The position numbers were made by a program, and so were the translations under genes. Below the pieces are notes generated by a model. The model did not search any database. It was not told the origin of the DNA and saw only the letters and a list, made by a program, of their open reading frames with translations. Source: Alectoria sarmentosa (lineage: Eukaryota > Ascomycota > Lecanoromycetes > Lecanorales > Parmeliaceae). Taken from it: a stretch of DNA of 64,000 nt. Numbering within the stretch: the first letter of the stretch is position 1; the number at the start of each line of letters is the position of its first letter. The DNA is taken from NCBI GenBank assembly GCA_009733775.1, contig WOGZ01000010.1, positions 1-64,000 of the forward strand, in the 5' to 3' direction. Positions 22,900-35,027 of this stretch are shown here, piece by piece.

Positions 22900-25536
22900 C
22901 TATCGACAGGTGTGAGCGCCACCTTCATTTCTCATGATCTTGGCGACTGCTTGTATCAGGCTGATGGTCATCACTATCATCTACTTGCCAGTCAGTCACA
23001 GCTATCAGTTCTTTTAAAAAGATTGGATTTTGTGTGAGGGTTCCTTACTCCGAAGACGACGCAAAAGATCGCGGGTATGGTTTTCCAGCTACGGGTGCTT
23101 AATTTGATATAACACAGGGGTGGAAGAATATAAGCAAGCTAGAAAGGGAGTTGTTTAGCAGCTTTCTCTTTGGAGTATGTCAAACGCTTACTGCGCAGGC
23201 GCTCGTTGCCCCGATAAGCTCGAAGACAACCCCAAGATCACAGGTGATTAAAGACAGTGTCATTGCCGTTACAACTAAGAACCATTGTGTTAGCCTTAAC
23301 GACGGTGTCTACTCTTCGCGGCCAATCCCCAAAACCGTTGAGAAATGACTTACCAAGAGAAGTAGTGAATATTAGATGGAGGATGGGATTGTACGGCTCA
23401 CTAGGGAACCAATAATTCTAGATTGTCAGCTATGACGAGAGCCCCCGGATATGGACCTTACGAACAATTATAACCTCCCGGCAGACGAAGCACTCTGTAA
23501 CGCCGTCAATTAAGTCTATCAACCAGACATAGCACAAACGGACCAAGCGGTAAAGTCGTCACCATGTTGGCGCCTAGGAGACTACCTTACGTCAGTAAAA
23601 GACCATCCACGACCCCTGTGCATTGACTTACAAACGTGCGATGTTGACCATAAGATTCTCGTTGGGGAAGTTGTTCAAGATGTTGCCCTGTGTCTTCTCT
23701 CCAAAGATGATAAAACCAGCCAAAGCCATAGTCAAACAAGCTAACATCGAAGTGAATGTGGAGTAGTGCGTAACGCGAGTGAATCTATCCATTGTAGGCT
23801 TCTTCAGAGAACCGTAAATCAAGAGAGAGTTGTGATCTGACAGCTCGTCAGTGGAGCAGAGGTGCAGAGAGGTCGGGACTCGTACGGCAGACGAATGCTA
23901 TGGTCGTCAGTCACTGGGTTTCGATCTTCCAAAACGAGGAGACCTACCGAACGATATCACCGATATTGCTTGAAAAACGCCATTCCGCACAAACAGCGAG
24001 CCTCTCAAGTCACCCTTGAGATCCGGTGGCACCCCGACGCCCTGCGTCACAACTGTAATTAGGATAATCTATTTCTCTCATCAGCGAAAGACTGACAATC
24101 CTCGGACGCTGCTCCCATTACCGCCATGCTCAAAAGTGCAAACGTTGACGCTCTTGCCAACTAAACCTGGTCAACGAATGCCAAGCTAGAAGTAAGGGCA
24201 ACTCTTCTATACTTTTGCAATGTCACGATATAGTGACAGAGGATAGCTGAAGCAAAGGGTACACACAATGATCACAGCTCTCCTGTTGGTTAACAGCCAT
24301 AGGAAAGGCATGTCGGATAGAGAAGGGAAAAGTGCCGCATTTACGCTGGGGATAGTATCTCCCATGATGACACAGAAAGCGACCATTCCTCCGAAAGCAC
24401 TGAGAGGAGCATAATTAGCATTGGCATTCTTGGGGATTCGGTTCCGCATACAAGGCCCCCTGGGCCATGGAAATCGCAACGAGTCCAGAGGCGCCAAAGC
24501 AGTGTTCCACAGTGCTGTTGAATGTCAACATCTTACGAGCTGCCATTAACGCATGGGTCGTCACATACCCTTGGAAAGAATTGGCCCCACTGAGTTTCGA
24601 ATTGACCACGATCAAGCTGCGAAGCACGTCAACTCTCGCTCTTGATTTAAGGAAAAGGGATATGGCAGCATCGAAGAGGTGGGAGATGGAGAGTGGGGGA
24701 GAGTCTTGCCGTATGGTCCAGTCGACCTAGATGAAGATCAGTATTCTATGATCCACAGATCTCTACCGGAGGCTCACTGTGATTGTCAGAACAACCAGAA
24801 GGATAATTCCAGCTGATCTAGCGACGTAGGTAAGAACTCCATTATCCGAGGCCGAATTTGAATAGTAAGATTTACAAACCGGCTTGCCGAAAAGCATACG
24901 GCTGACCTAGAGCTATACTATAAGATTGGGACTGCGGAGGTAAGACAAACAGCAGTGAGAAATGCCTATTATGCCTGCCCCAATTATTGAATTCGCCATA
25001 TTCATGAATGCACTTCTGCGCAACTTTCAACACCGCAGCCCAGTCCGCAAGGTTTCAATAGAATTGACCTACGTGATACCACTTTTCGGCCTGGCGTTTT
25101 CCAGTAGTCCCTCAGCGTTGAAATCCAAATCTTCGGCCACCATGACACTGGGTGCCTCAACATCCGTGAGAAGAGGGACCCTTTGCCCTGCGCCACTCCC
25201 CCTATGCTCGAGAATGTTTCCGGAAAAGTCACCTTCAGCCTCGGGCCAATCGCCGACTTTGCAGCTTGGTGTACGTGCATGGCCGTTGAGCGCATGCCCG
25301 CCGCTGTCCGTCTCTCCAACGTCGAAGCGGACTCGATTTATGGTGCGCGGAATGCGAGGGGAACCATTCGAAGCGGTTCGGGAGAGGGAAGATTGCGGAA
25401 ATGAAGGTGGTCGATGTGCTGGGGTAAGCCCAAGTTCATCGTCGTCAACGGCGCCTTGGGCGAGCAATGAGTGAGATTGCTCGGGTTCTCGACTGACCGC
25501 TATGTCCCGTAGGTCATAAGAGCGATCTTTGGTCAT
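22900..25536 (-). CDS. AVT/SLC38-type vacuolar amino-acid transporter
   Basis: Multi-pass amino-acid/auxin permease family member. Eighteen exons between 25536 and 22900 close in frame to 553 residues: first exon 25073-25536, last exon 22900-22980, longest internal exons 24213-24399 and 23632-23836. The N-terminus is about 155 residues of hydrophilic, Ser/Pro-rich cytoplasmic sequence. The transporter core starts SAFMNMANSIIGAGIIGQPY, the signature first helix, and ends CYIKLSTRSWKTIPAIF plus a last helix. One exon is only 12 nt (23886-23897), coding AFVC. Two introns have GC donors: 24907-24965 (AG|GCATTT) and 24617-24709 (CG|GCAAGA). Both are forced by the conserved GAGIIGQPYAFRQAG and VDWTIRLIVVN readings. 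The vacuolar location is inferred from the family. Confidence 0.9.
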
Positions 25537-26086
25537 TGTGTTATCGCAGCAACATCATGGCAGAGGTCCATCACATGAACAGATGACCAAAATAATGAAA
25601 AGGCAGACATTTTATCGAACTGTCGTCTCTTCCTACTGAAACAGGACATTTTAGGGCTGAACGCCACTAGTCAGCCTACTTCCTTTGCGTCGCTTTTTTG
25701 CCCCTCAGGCTTTCCCTGTTCCTTTTACTAAACATGTGCTCGATTAAGGATGGAGCTTCATGCCATACCAACAACAGAAAATCCTCTAGCAACTCAGTGA
25801 CTGCATTCAGCTTGACTAAGGCTATACCATTCATGGCTCTAGGATCACCAAATATTTCTTTCTACAGCCTGGCCTGCATCCCACTCGAAGCGAGCAGCGA
25901 GCATTGGTCGTCAGCTAAAGGACAAGTACCACGCTCAGATCAAAGCCTGCTGTCATCTGGCAATCTCGTTGGCCGTCTCGTAGCCTTCCAGGCATCCACT
26001 CATGAAATTGATACGAATCGAGAACCCCTTCAACAAAAAGAGCAAGTGACCCTGCTAGAGCCCCTGATCTGGTTCTCATCCCTGAC
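25537..26086. other. spacer AVT gene/small mitochondrial-type gene
   Basis: About 550 bp containing the AVT promoter and the 3' end of the next gene. No gene seen. Confidence 0.45.
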
Positions 26087-26687
26087 TCACGCCTTCGCAG
26101 TCTTCCTCGCCCCCAAAATATCATCCAGCAGTCCATTCCAAAGCTCCACCACGACCCCCGGCTCCTGCAGTCTTTCAACGGGCATCCCCGTCGCTTTTGA
26201 CGCCGCCGTGGTGACCGTATTGGTTAAGTCGAAAGGATTGAGATCTGTGTGTCCTGGGTTGTCGGTTACGTCTGACATTGCGGAGGGAGACTCGATGTGC
26301 GTTCCATTGGCACTCGCCGTTGTGATTTCTGGTCGAATCACCGACTCAAGAGCTTCGTTACTTCTCGCAGGCGCTGTGGAGTTGAAGGGAAGGATGGGAA
26401 TGCGCATTATCTCATTCTTTGCTGGCTCACGGAGCTCGTATTGAGGGAAGTAAGCAAAGTCAATACTTGAGGTGTCCCCGATCGTCTTCCTTGGGCTGGT
26501 GCAGTGAAAAGGGCGCATGACCTTTGAACTCCTTCAGGTGAGAGGACTCAGCAGCTGTTTAGAGGAAGCTGGATTGGCAGTCTACCTAACTTTCACGGGA
26601 TAACAGGAGACATAAGCTCGTGGCTTGTCCCGCGTGAGAAGGCGCCGAAATGGGCCGACTCTCCGACCGGCAGCAACACGAGACATT
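26087..26687 (-). CDS. small protein with a mitochondrial-type presequence, unknown function
   Basis: Two exons (26587-26687, 26087-26522) give 178 residues. The first 40 residues are rich in Arg and lack acids until late (MSRVAAGRRVGPFRRLLTRD), a typical matrix-targeting presequence. A segment DTSSIDFAYFPQYELREPAKNE, possibly the mature N-terminus, follows. The C-terminal part holds a helix (PFDLTNTVTTAASKATG) and VVVELWNGLLDDILGARKTAKA. I do not recognise a family. The splice was chosen because it alone joins the presequence in frame (AG|GTAGAC). Confidence 0.65.
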
Positions 26688-27306
26688 GTAGATGAGGGTA
26701 TTGCAGTCACAGTATTGAGTGTGTTGGCAAATTGACCAAATTCACAGGCGGAGGGGTACGGTATAATATAATTAATTGTAGTTGGTAGCAGAATGCTACA
26801 GTCTACACTTATGCGAGCATATTTACTGTAGTTACTTTTGACTCTAGGTAGGTAGTGGTAGGTACTTATACTACGGTATTATGTAGGTACAATTCACCTT
26901 ATCTTACCCCTCGAGCCCTCGTACTTTTCTTCCATTAGGCTGTCAACAAGACGGGACGAGGGGAGCTAAATAATCAAGTGGGAGAGCCCCGCTTTTTGTT
27001 GAACCCGACAGCTACTTACCTAGGACCTAGGTACCTTACTTTACTTACGGTGGATCGGAGTCCGGACTTTGCTCCTGCATCAACCATACCCTTTTGGCCA
27101 TAGCCTTCCCCAAAAATAATAATCCTCATGGTGCAGTTGCACTTTGACTCATAAATGAATGATCGGTGTAAACAAAGCAGCACTCGGTGACCGAGGAGAA
27201 GCCCGAGGACAGGGCAACGCCTCAGCGTTCCGGAATGGTTGTTTCAAACTGGTCGTTGGCTTCATCATTATACATAATATCGGCATACCTATTGGTGCAT
27301 CAATCA
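26688..27306. other. spacer with TAGGTACC-type clusters
   Basis: About 620 bp. Clusters of TAGGTAGGTA, TAGGTAC and CCTAGGACCTAGGTACC words lie at 26847-26892 and 27016-27050. The same words recur near 8940 and 14650. No gene seen. Confidence 0.5.
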
Positions 27307-29701
27307 TCATGATGAAGGCAGCGTGACCTGTCCAACTCCATCTGTAATTGCATCCACTGGCTCTTTGCCGACTTCTGTACCCTCCCCTCCTTTTGTTGCC
27401 GTTTCCTCCACACTTTGCTGCTCATGCTCCTCCTCAACCTGATCTTCCACTTTCGTTGCCTTTCTCTCTGCCTTTTTGGCTTTCACTGCTGCCTTGGCTG
27501 CTGCCTTCTTCGCTGTCTCTTCTTCCTTCTTGAACCGCTCTGCTTGCGTCCCTCCGTACATGTCCCGCCATTCGTCCTCTTTCTTCGGGTCAATCAATGA
27601 GAAAAGATACTTGGCCTTGCCGATGTGATGACTCGGCTTTATGTCGTTGGCCATCCAATGATCAGGGATGAAGAGAAAGGGTGCGTCCAGTTGCTCAAGG
27701 ATAGATTTGGAAGTCGCCGGAACGTATGGTTCGAATAAGCTGGCGCAGAGATAGATAATGTTGATGGCAAGACCTACTACCGCTGCAGCTTTTTCGGGCT
27801 CATTCGCAGCGAGTTTGTTGTCGAGCTTGTTGCTTTGGATCTTGACACTTATGATCAGACAGGTCTCAGGTTGTTGCTGTGTAACATTCCACTCACCAGA
27901 TTGTTCCCTGCTTGTGCAATGTCCATCGCGCTTTGTAGACCATCCTTCAGATTGACTGCTTCAAGGTGTTTCAAATACTGCTTCAAATGCTCATTGATCT
28001 CGGCCTTGGCCTGCTCGAATATAGGATCCGAATACTTGGCTGTGTAATCTGGTATGACAGAGTCGTAGATCTTGCTATTGACAAGTTTCACAATGCGATT
28101 GACGAAATTCCCAAGTTTAGCAAGCAATTCATTGTTGTTTTGCGCAATGAAATCCCTCCATTCGAATTGGCTGTCGGCAGTCTCTTCAAAGATATAAACC
28201 CAGGATTAGCCCTTCTCACTAGAGTTGAATTACAGCACAGCTACTGTAGTAAAAACGAAAGTCGGCCACAAGCACTGTCCTGGCGCCCAAAATGGGCTAT
28301 TGTGTAACGAGAATGACACTCAAATCACATACCTGGTCTGTGCTTCAAAAGATAATACCGCCATACGTCGGCGGGGACTCCTGTGTCTTTCGCATTGTTG
28401 CCGAAGACACCGACACCACGCGACTTGGAAAATTTGCCATTTTCGTAATTCAGGTATTCCGTCGTCGACAGATGGTGGAGCATAGTCCATGGCTCCTTAG
28501 TGCCGATCTGACTGCCAGGGAAAATGACCGAGTGAAAAGGCACATTGTCTTTTCCCATAAATTGATAAAGCTTCACGTCTTGGTTGCGCCACCACTTCTC
28601 CCAATCGTCGGTGTAATTTGCGGTTATTGACACGTAGCCAATGCAGGCATCGAACCAGACATAGAACACCTTGTCTTTGTAGATCTCTTTATCCTTCTCG
28701 TTTACAAAAACATCAAGTGGTATTGGGGTTCCCCATTTCAGATCTCGAGTAATTCCTCGATCCCGCAGCCCTTGCTTTAGCCAAGACTCTGTGATGACTT
28801 TACCGTTGCTGGACCAAGCACCGTCTTCGCTAGCCTTTTTGAACCACTTCTGTATATCCGGCTGAAGCTTGTCGAGTCTGATGTGAACGTGTCTCGTCTC
28901 CCGCACGACTGGTGTCGCATCTGGATCAATTTTGCATCGGGCGTTCTTGAGGTCCAATGGCCCGTAATCTACCGAGCCACACTTGTCGCACTGATCCCCC
29001 CGTGCGTCTTCGTATCCGCATTTGGGACAAGTACCCTCGATATACCTATCAGCAAGAAACGATTTGTGCTTTTCGCAGTATGGCTGTTGCGAAGTCCGCT
29101 CGATCAGATAATCATTCTCGAATAGTCTCCGGAATATATTCTGTGTTATGTCTTGCTGTTGTTGGGTGGAAGTTCTTCCAAAAATATCAAACTCAATCTC
29201 AAACCATTTGTAAATCTCAGCGTGTATCTTGTTGTACTTGTCGCATAGTTCTCTTGGGGAAATCTTTTCCTCTAGTGCCTTTGTTTCCGTAGCAGTTCCG
29301 TATTCATCGGTGCCACAAACAAACAATGTAGGTCGTCCCCTTGCTTTGTTGTACCTATACAGAGTCAATGAGAGCTTACAGAGCCTTGAAGAAGAGCGCG
29401 TACCTAGAAAAGACGTCTGCACTTAAAACACTGCCGACAATGTTCCCAAGATGAGGCACTTGATAAATTTTTAGGGTCAGCGTTTGGTTCAGTTGATAGA
29501 ACTCGAGTCGTGTAATATTGAATTGGAATGGACAATAGAATTGAACATCACATTGAAAGCACGTCCTGAGGCACATAATATAGTCCTAACCAGAATGAAT
29601 CAATTCGAAATGCACATACCATTGTTGACGTAGGGGAGAGCACTCGTGATCAAGACATTCGTTTTCCCCGGGATTGGAAGGATCTTCTCTGGGCCACCCA
29701 T
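27307..29701 (-). CDS. methionyl-tRNA synthetase, cytosolic
   Basis: Class I synthetase that charges tRNA-Met. Exons 29620-29701, 29404-29458, 28333-29354, 27897-28183 and 27307-27840 give 659 residues. The HIGH motif is PYVNNVPHLGN, split by the first intron. The KMSKS motif is GKFSKSRG. A zinc-binding region (CPKCGYEDARGDQCDKCG) lies in the connective domain. The anticodon-binding domain includes GNFVNRIVKLVNSKIYD. The C-terminal tail is Lys/Ala/Glu-rich (KKAAAKAAVKAKKAERKA). There is no organellar presequence. Intron 1 is 161 nt and ends near CGCTGACCC, so it may be a worn introner-like copy. Confidence 0.94.
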
Positions 29702-30017
29702 TTTGCGAATGTTTGAAAGAAGATATTGGAGAAGATGTCCTGTTATAATGAAATCATTGCGCTTTCAGAGTCAAAAGGCTGACTCACGCACTGACACATT
29801 CCTTGCGATCGACAGCGGCTCTTGGACATGCCGCGTATCAAAGTTAGCTTCGCGCTTGATGAACCTTGATTTCGAAACCTAAGTACTTTACTTACTACCT
29901 TACTTTCTATAGGATCTAAAAAGTCGGCGCTGATTTGCTGTCCATCTAAATTGTATTACCACGACAACACTTAATAAGCTCCACCTCGAAATATCCTCCA
30001 GAACTCTTTACATAACA
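29702..30017. promoter_or_regulatory. divergent promoter MetRS/rud3
   Basis: A 316-bp region between divergent genes. It contains a short ACTTACTACCTTACTTTC run at about 29888. No specific site assigned. Confidence 0.45.
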
Positions 30018-31983
30018 ATGTCATCTGTCACCTCTTCAGACCTTCCAAATACAAACTCTCAAGGTATGTTGCCTTGAAATGTCATCTCTTGCCAGCAGCG
30101 GCCTGCCATTATGTTGCCTTGGGCTAATGATTATCAGTTTCGAAAGGCAAGAAGCACAAGAAGAAGAAAGGTAGCAAGGCGAAGTTGAATGGGGATCTTG
30201 GAAAGGTCAACGGCGCTATAACCGACATCGAGCTCGAACACGATGACGCCGACGGAGAAGAGCAAGAACCCAAGACACCTACAGAATCGCCGAGCTCGCC
30301 TCAAAAGGCCGATATCGACCCAGGACACCTAATTACCAACGGCACATCAAAGAAAAGCAACAACTTTCCAGATATGTCCGCCGAGGTGAAGTCCCAAGAG
30401 GACCGTGGTGCTCAGGAAGAGCCCCCAACTTCGAAAGACATTTCATCTGGTGACAAAGACACGGCACCTAGAGCGGCTGATACAGACACGAGATTGGAGG
30501 CGTTAGTAAATGAGCGAGCTGCTCTTCGGAAAGAGGTAGCGCAGGTTCGGAGATCTCTCGAAGAAATACAAGAAAAGCACGAAGAGGAGCTGGGAAATAT
30601 CCGGGAGCAGCTTGCGGACACACAGGGTGAGAAAGAGCAAGCTGAGACACAGTATCGGAATTTGCTTGGAAAAGTCAACACTATAAAGTCACAGTTGGGT
30701 GAGCGGTTGAAAGCAGATGCTGTAGGTGTATATTCGCCTCTACGCTTACGTCGCTCATGGTAGTATAGGAAGACTTGTCGCAGGCACGGAGCCGAATAGA
30801 AGACCTCGAGGAGCAATGCGGCAATCTGCGCGAACAGAACGAGGCGCGTGCTACCGAATTGGCAACGATAGCAGAGGAGGGGGAGCAAAAATCAAAAGAA
30901 TTATCGAGTCTTCGGAACAGAACCACTATTTCGCAGCAAAACTGGTCTAAAGAGAGAGATGATCTACTGAAGCGAGAAGCGTATGGCAAAGAAGAATTTG
31001 AGGCGGCAAAGCAAGCCATGCAAGACTGGGAGGTCCTTGCAATGGAAGAACGAACAATCCGGGAGACTATCGCAGAGCGGGTCACAGATCTGGAAGAGCA
31101 AGTGGCGAGCCATCGTGAAGCTCATGAAAGAGCTGCCTCGGAGCGAGATAGTCAGTTATTGACGGTCGATGGGCTTCAGAGGGCACTCCAAGAAATCCAA
31201 GATGGTAAGATCCGTTTGGGTTGAGAAACTTGATATCCTAACAATTACTTCAGCTCGGAGACGTGAACTACGAGAGCTTGTAGAGGCCTCACAGGCACAG
31301 GTCGAAAAGTTACAGAAACAGCTGCAAGAAGTTGAAGGAAGAGCAGCGGATGCTACCAACTCGCTTGAGTTAATGAAGCAGGAACTTGAGAGAGCTTTGC
31401 CTTTTGAGAAAGAGGTCAAGGAGAAGAACCTCCTCATTGGGAAGCTTCGACATGAGGCAGTGATTTTAAACGATCACTTGACAAAGGCGCTGAGGTACCT
31501 TAAAAAAGGTAAACCTGAAGACACCATTGACAAGTAAGCTCCAACCCACATCAGCCATTTGCATCCACTGATCTCTTCAGACAACTCGTCACCAACCACT
31601 TCCTTCACTTCTTGGCCTTGGAAAGAGCTGATCCCAAGAAATTCCAAGTGTTGCAAATTATTGCAAGTCTACTAGCCTGGACAGATGGTAAGGCGGGCTT
31701 TTGCGCTCGAAAACCCATACTTTCTTCACTGACAACTTTAGAACAACGAGAGCAAGCTGGCCTTGCGCGGCCGGGTGCATCGAACCCAAATCTACGGGTG
31801 CCATTGTCGCCGTGGCACAGGACGCCTAGTACGCCAGCCCTATCGACCGACTTCTTTCCAGAAGGCGGCGCAAGGAAGGAATCTCTTGCAGAGCTTTGGT
31901 CCGACTTTCTAGAGCAGGAAGCACAAGAAGGAATCAAGTCTCCCAGGTCGCCAAGCAGCTTAGGTGGCTCCAAGCCTCCTTGA
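30018..31983 (+). CDS. rud3: golgin Rud3-like, GRAB domain coiled-coil protein
   Basis: Cis-Golgi tether recruited by the GTPase Arf1. Exons 30018-30063, 30138-30721, 30769-31204, 31254-31533, 31581-31687 and 31742-31983 give 564 residues. The N-terminus is basic (SKGKKHKKKKGSK), then acidic and disordered to about residue 150. A near-continuous heptad coiled coil follows (LEALVNERAALRKEVAQVRR onward). The GRAB/GRIP-related domain is clear: DHLTKALRYLKKGKPEDTID, then LVTNHFLHFLALERADPKKF and LLAWTDEQREQAGLARPG. A Pro/Ser-rich tail closes the protein. Confidence 0.9.
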
Positions 31984-32427
31984 TTTTACCCACTCATTGC
32001 ATTTACCTAATAGGCTTCACAGCGGCAACCTATAATCATGACTGACGATACAATCGATCCGGCCAGGTGGATGATGATCATTTCAGGGCACAATGTCGGC
32101 GAAAGCCATTGCTGGGTTGTGCACACATGTGCAATTCCTCGAGATCTGGCGGTTGACGGACTTTGTGTCGTAAGAGAAGCTACATAGGAGATACGAGACG
32201 GCCTGATATTTCTAATGTAGTATAAGGTACGCTATATCCATTACCGGGCCGCTGCCTCTGCCGCTGCTTAGCGTAGGGCCCTGAGAAAGCCAATTGAGCG
32301 CTTTAATCGCGAAATGTAAACCAGTTTCCGAATGCTTCTGTACAAAGTTGCACCAACACGCTCAGTATCATTGTGTACAAGGCTCTCAACCCTTGCCATC
32401 TCTCCTCGTTCGTTTCACGACTCTACT
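31984..32427. other. spacer rud3/guanylate kinase
   Basis: About 440 bp with no gene seen. It must contain the guanylate kinase promoter. Confidence 0.5.
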
Positions 32428-33232
32428 ATGACTCCCTCAGGTATGACTTATGTTCGATTGCGACTTCAGCGAGCAAAATTCATTATGGCTAATCTTTGGA
32501 CTCACTAGCGACCCAAATCCATCGTCCAATCGTGATATCTGGTCCTTCTGGTTCCGGTAAATCGACTATACTCAAACGTCTCTTTGCAGATCATCCCGAC
32601 ACTTTTGGCTTCTCCGTTTCCCGTACGACCCTTTTGCGCGCCTCTGCTCTAATTCTTTTGCTCACAATGTACCTAGACACCACCCGTCCACCTCGTCCCG
32701 GCGAAAAGGATGGCCGTGAATACAATTTCACAACCCAAGAAGCATTTTTGAGGTTGGTAAAGGACGGCGGTTTCATTGAACATGCGCGATTTGGAGGGAA
32801 TTACTATGGGACGAGCGTGAAGGCTGTAAAGGATGTGGCCGAGCTAGGGCGAATATGTGTATTGGATATTGAAATGGAGGTGTGTGCTCTGTCATGCATA
32901 GCTCTTCGACCATGATTTTGACCACCGAGCGGCTGATTGGATACTTTCGGTCCTCCCAGGGTGTCAAACAAGTCAAAAGGACAGATCTGAGAGCACGCTT
33001 ATTGTTTCTATCGCCACCTTCCTTACAGTTACTAGAGGAGAGGTTAAGGGGCAGAGGGACGGATGACGATGATAGTGTAAAGAAGAGATTAGAGCAGGCG
33101 GAAAAGGAGATGGCATTTGCTAAAGAGGAAGGTATGCAGGAGAAGGTCGTTGTCAATGATGACTTGGACAGGGCGTACCAGGAGGTGCAGGAGTGGGTCA
33201 TCGATGGGGGAAGATTTGGAGGCCAACTTTGA
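32428..33232 (+). CDS. guk1: guanylate kinase
   Basis: Phosphorylates GMP to GDP with ATP, in nucleotide metabolism and GDP-mannose supply. Exons 32428-32440, 32509-32622, 32677-32879 and 32960-33232 give 200 residues, the family length. The P-loop is SGPSGSGKST. The GMP-binding lobe has SHTTRPPRPGEKDGREY and GGFIEHARFGGNYYGTS. The lid region includes RLRGRGTDDDDSVKKRL. The first exon codes only MTPS plus one base. Confidence 0.94.
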
Positions 33233-33519
33233 GTTTGCCGCGGAATGCATCCATAATAGAACCATAGACGAGGACCTCATCTCCATGATGATCATGAAAT
33301 GCTAATTAAGTAAACCCTGAGCGGTCTACTGGTGCTGTCCTCAGTCCACATGATTCTTCGAGGGCTTCGGAGAGCAAACACAACTCCAACAGGACATCGC
33401 TAGGAAAAGTCGCTTGCAGATTAAGTTCCTAGCCGTGCGTCTCTTGCCGACCTTGCGAATGAAAATTAGAGGTAAGCCGACTGTTTTGAAAAGTGAAGAA
33501 TTCTCTTGGCATTCCCCTT

Positions 33520-34754
33520 TCAATATCCGTTCATCGTCATTCTTTGCGACTGTCTGCTCAACTCCCGATCCGCAGACGGGCTAATTGGCCTGCTACCCTG
33601 ACTAGCGGCACTGTTCTCTTTGAGCGCCAGCAGTTGCTTCGCACGGAAAGTCTCGTAATGGATCTGCGAGGTCGTTTCGATGAGGTCTTGCAGATGCGTG
33701 CGGGTCAGAAAGTTCCTCAACGACACAAACTCGCAGTGGTTCTCGTCCTCAACGTTGATCACACCCCAGCGATTCTGGCGGCCACGCACTGATCGTCCAC
33801 CAACGACGATTGAGTTCTCTGACCCAACCACGGCGAAGGGGATGAGACCCTTGATACTGCTGTTTGTGGCACGCTCCTCTTCATCTTGCTCGTCACTATC
33901 ATAAGGGTACATTCGCAGGTTGTGGAACGTGAATTCTTCCTTGATTCGCTCCTTGAAGGCCATGCGCTCCTCCAAGGTCAGCGAATCAGACTTCGCAATA
34001 ACAGGCACCACATTGACAACATCAGAGAGCTTTTTCAGGACCACAATATCTATGGGCTTGAGTCTGAAAAGGGTCAGTACAATCTTGTGGGGAATTGAGC
34101 TTGGTGTGCGACGTACGCATGACCTGATGGTTGGATGAAAAAAAGACAACAGTGGACACGGGTATCTTGGATGTATCGCTCTCGTTGCGCCGTAAGCTCC
34201 TTTCGCAGGTATGCCGAGTGCTGGTCTTTGATGTACTTGACAATGGGATCCCAACTACAGCGAATTAGATTGCCTCTGTGTCAGTTTGGAGTGTGCCTCC
34301 ATACCATCTGTCGTTGTTCACCTGATCGCCGTAGCCTGGAGTATCGACAATGTTGAGCCGTAGGCGTACGCCATTCTCTTCAATCACTATCATATGTCTT
34401 CAGTACTTTTCCAGCAAGTGGAAACCTTTGAGCGCACCATGGGAGACTGATTGAATCTCGGTTGTATTCCGGACAGGCTCAGAAGGAGAGAGGCGACCTT
34501 TGGAATCTATGAGATGAGACGCGAAGATGGTGTTTATGAGGGTCGATTTTCCCAATCCCGTTTGACCTGCAACGAATGTCAGGCTTGGAAATGTACTGCT
34601 ATAGGATGTGTACTGTAGCCATACCAACGCAAATGACGTTGAATTGGAAACCACGTTTGAGGAGTTTGCGTTCAATCTGGGTAGTAATGCTATCGAAACC
34701 GACATGGCTTTTGGGCATCACGGGACCTTGCTGGGTAGACATCGTAGTTGCCAT
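33520..34754 (-). CDS. cdc10: septin, CDC10 class
   Basis: Filament-forming GTPase of the septum and cell cortex. Exons 34625-34754, 34438-34566, 34305-34386, 34117-34254 and 33520-34063 give 340 residues. It lacks the long N-terminal extension and C-terminal coiled coil of other septins, which is the CDC10 pattern. Motifs: polybasic region IERKLLKRGFQ, G1 GQTGLGKST, G3 DTPGYGD, G4 AKSD, and the septin unique element ending HYETFRAKQLLALKE. The YVGFD-type opening (HVGFDSITTQIE) also matches CDC10. Confidence 0.93.
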
Positions 34755-35027
34755 GATAGGCTGAGCAAGGTGGACTTCTGAGTGTGCTTAGTACGAGCAA
34801 GAAATCGAGTTCTTGTCTCAGTGTATTGATATTGGGCTCGTTGTTCGTCAACGGTCCAACAAGCAGCTGGGAAAGAGCTTCAGCAAACTTTCGAAAGGGG
34901 GCTCACGCTAGCGCGCCTACAGCCATGTTGATCTCCCCCTTCCAAAGTCAAAATCTGCATTGCAGCTAATTAGGTATATACCATCAACAACTGCATCACT
35001 AGAAAAGTCCACTTGCAATCGTTCATC

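Noticed and set aside
22717..23037. Plus-strand open frame of 106 codons
   Set aside because: It lies opposite AVT exons whose protein is clearly conserved.
9204..27306. A metabolic gene cluster formed by transporters and the desaturase
   Set aside because: No synthase, regulator or shared pathway; the neighbours are house-keeping genes.
29459..29619. 161-nt MetRS intron as an introner copy
   Set aside because: Only CGCTGACCC and a CACGACTC word match; too weak to list.
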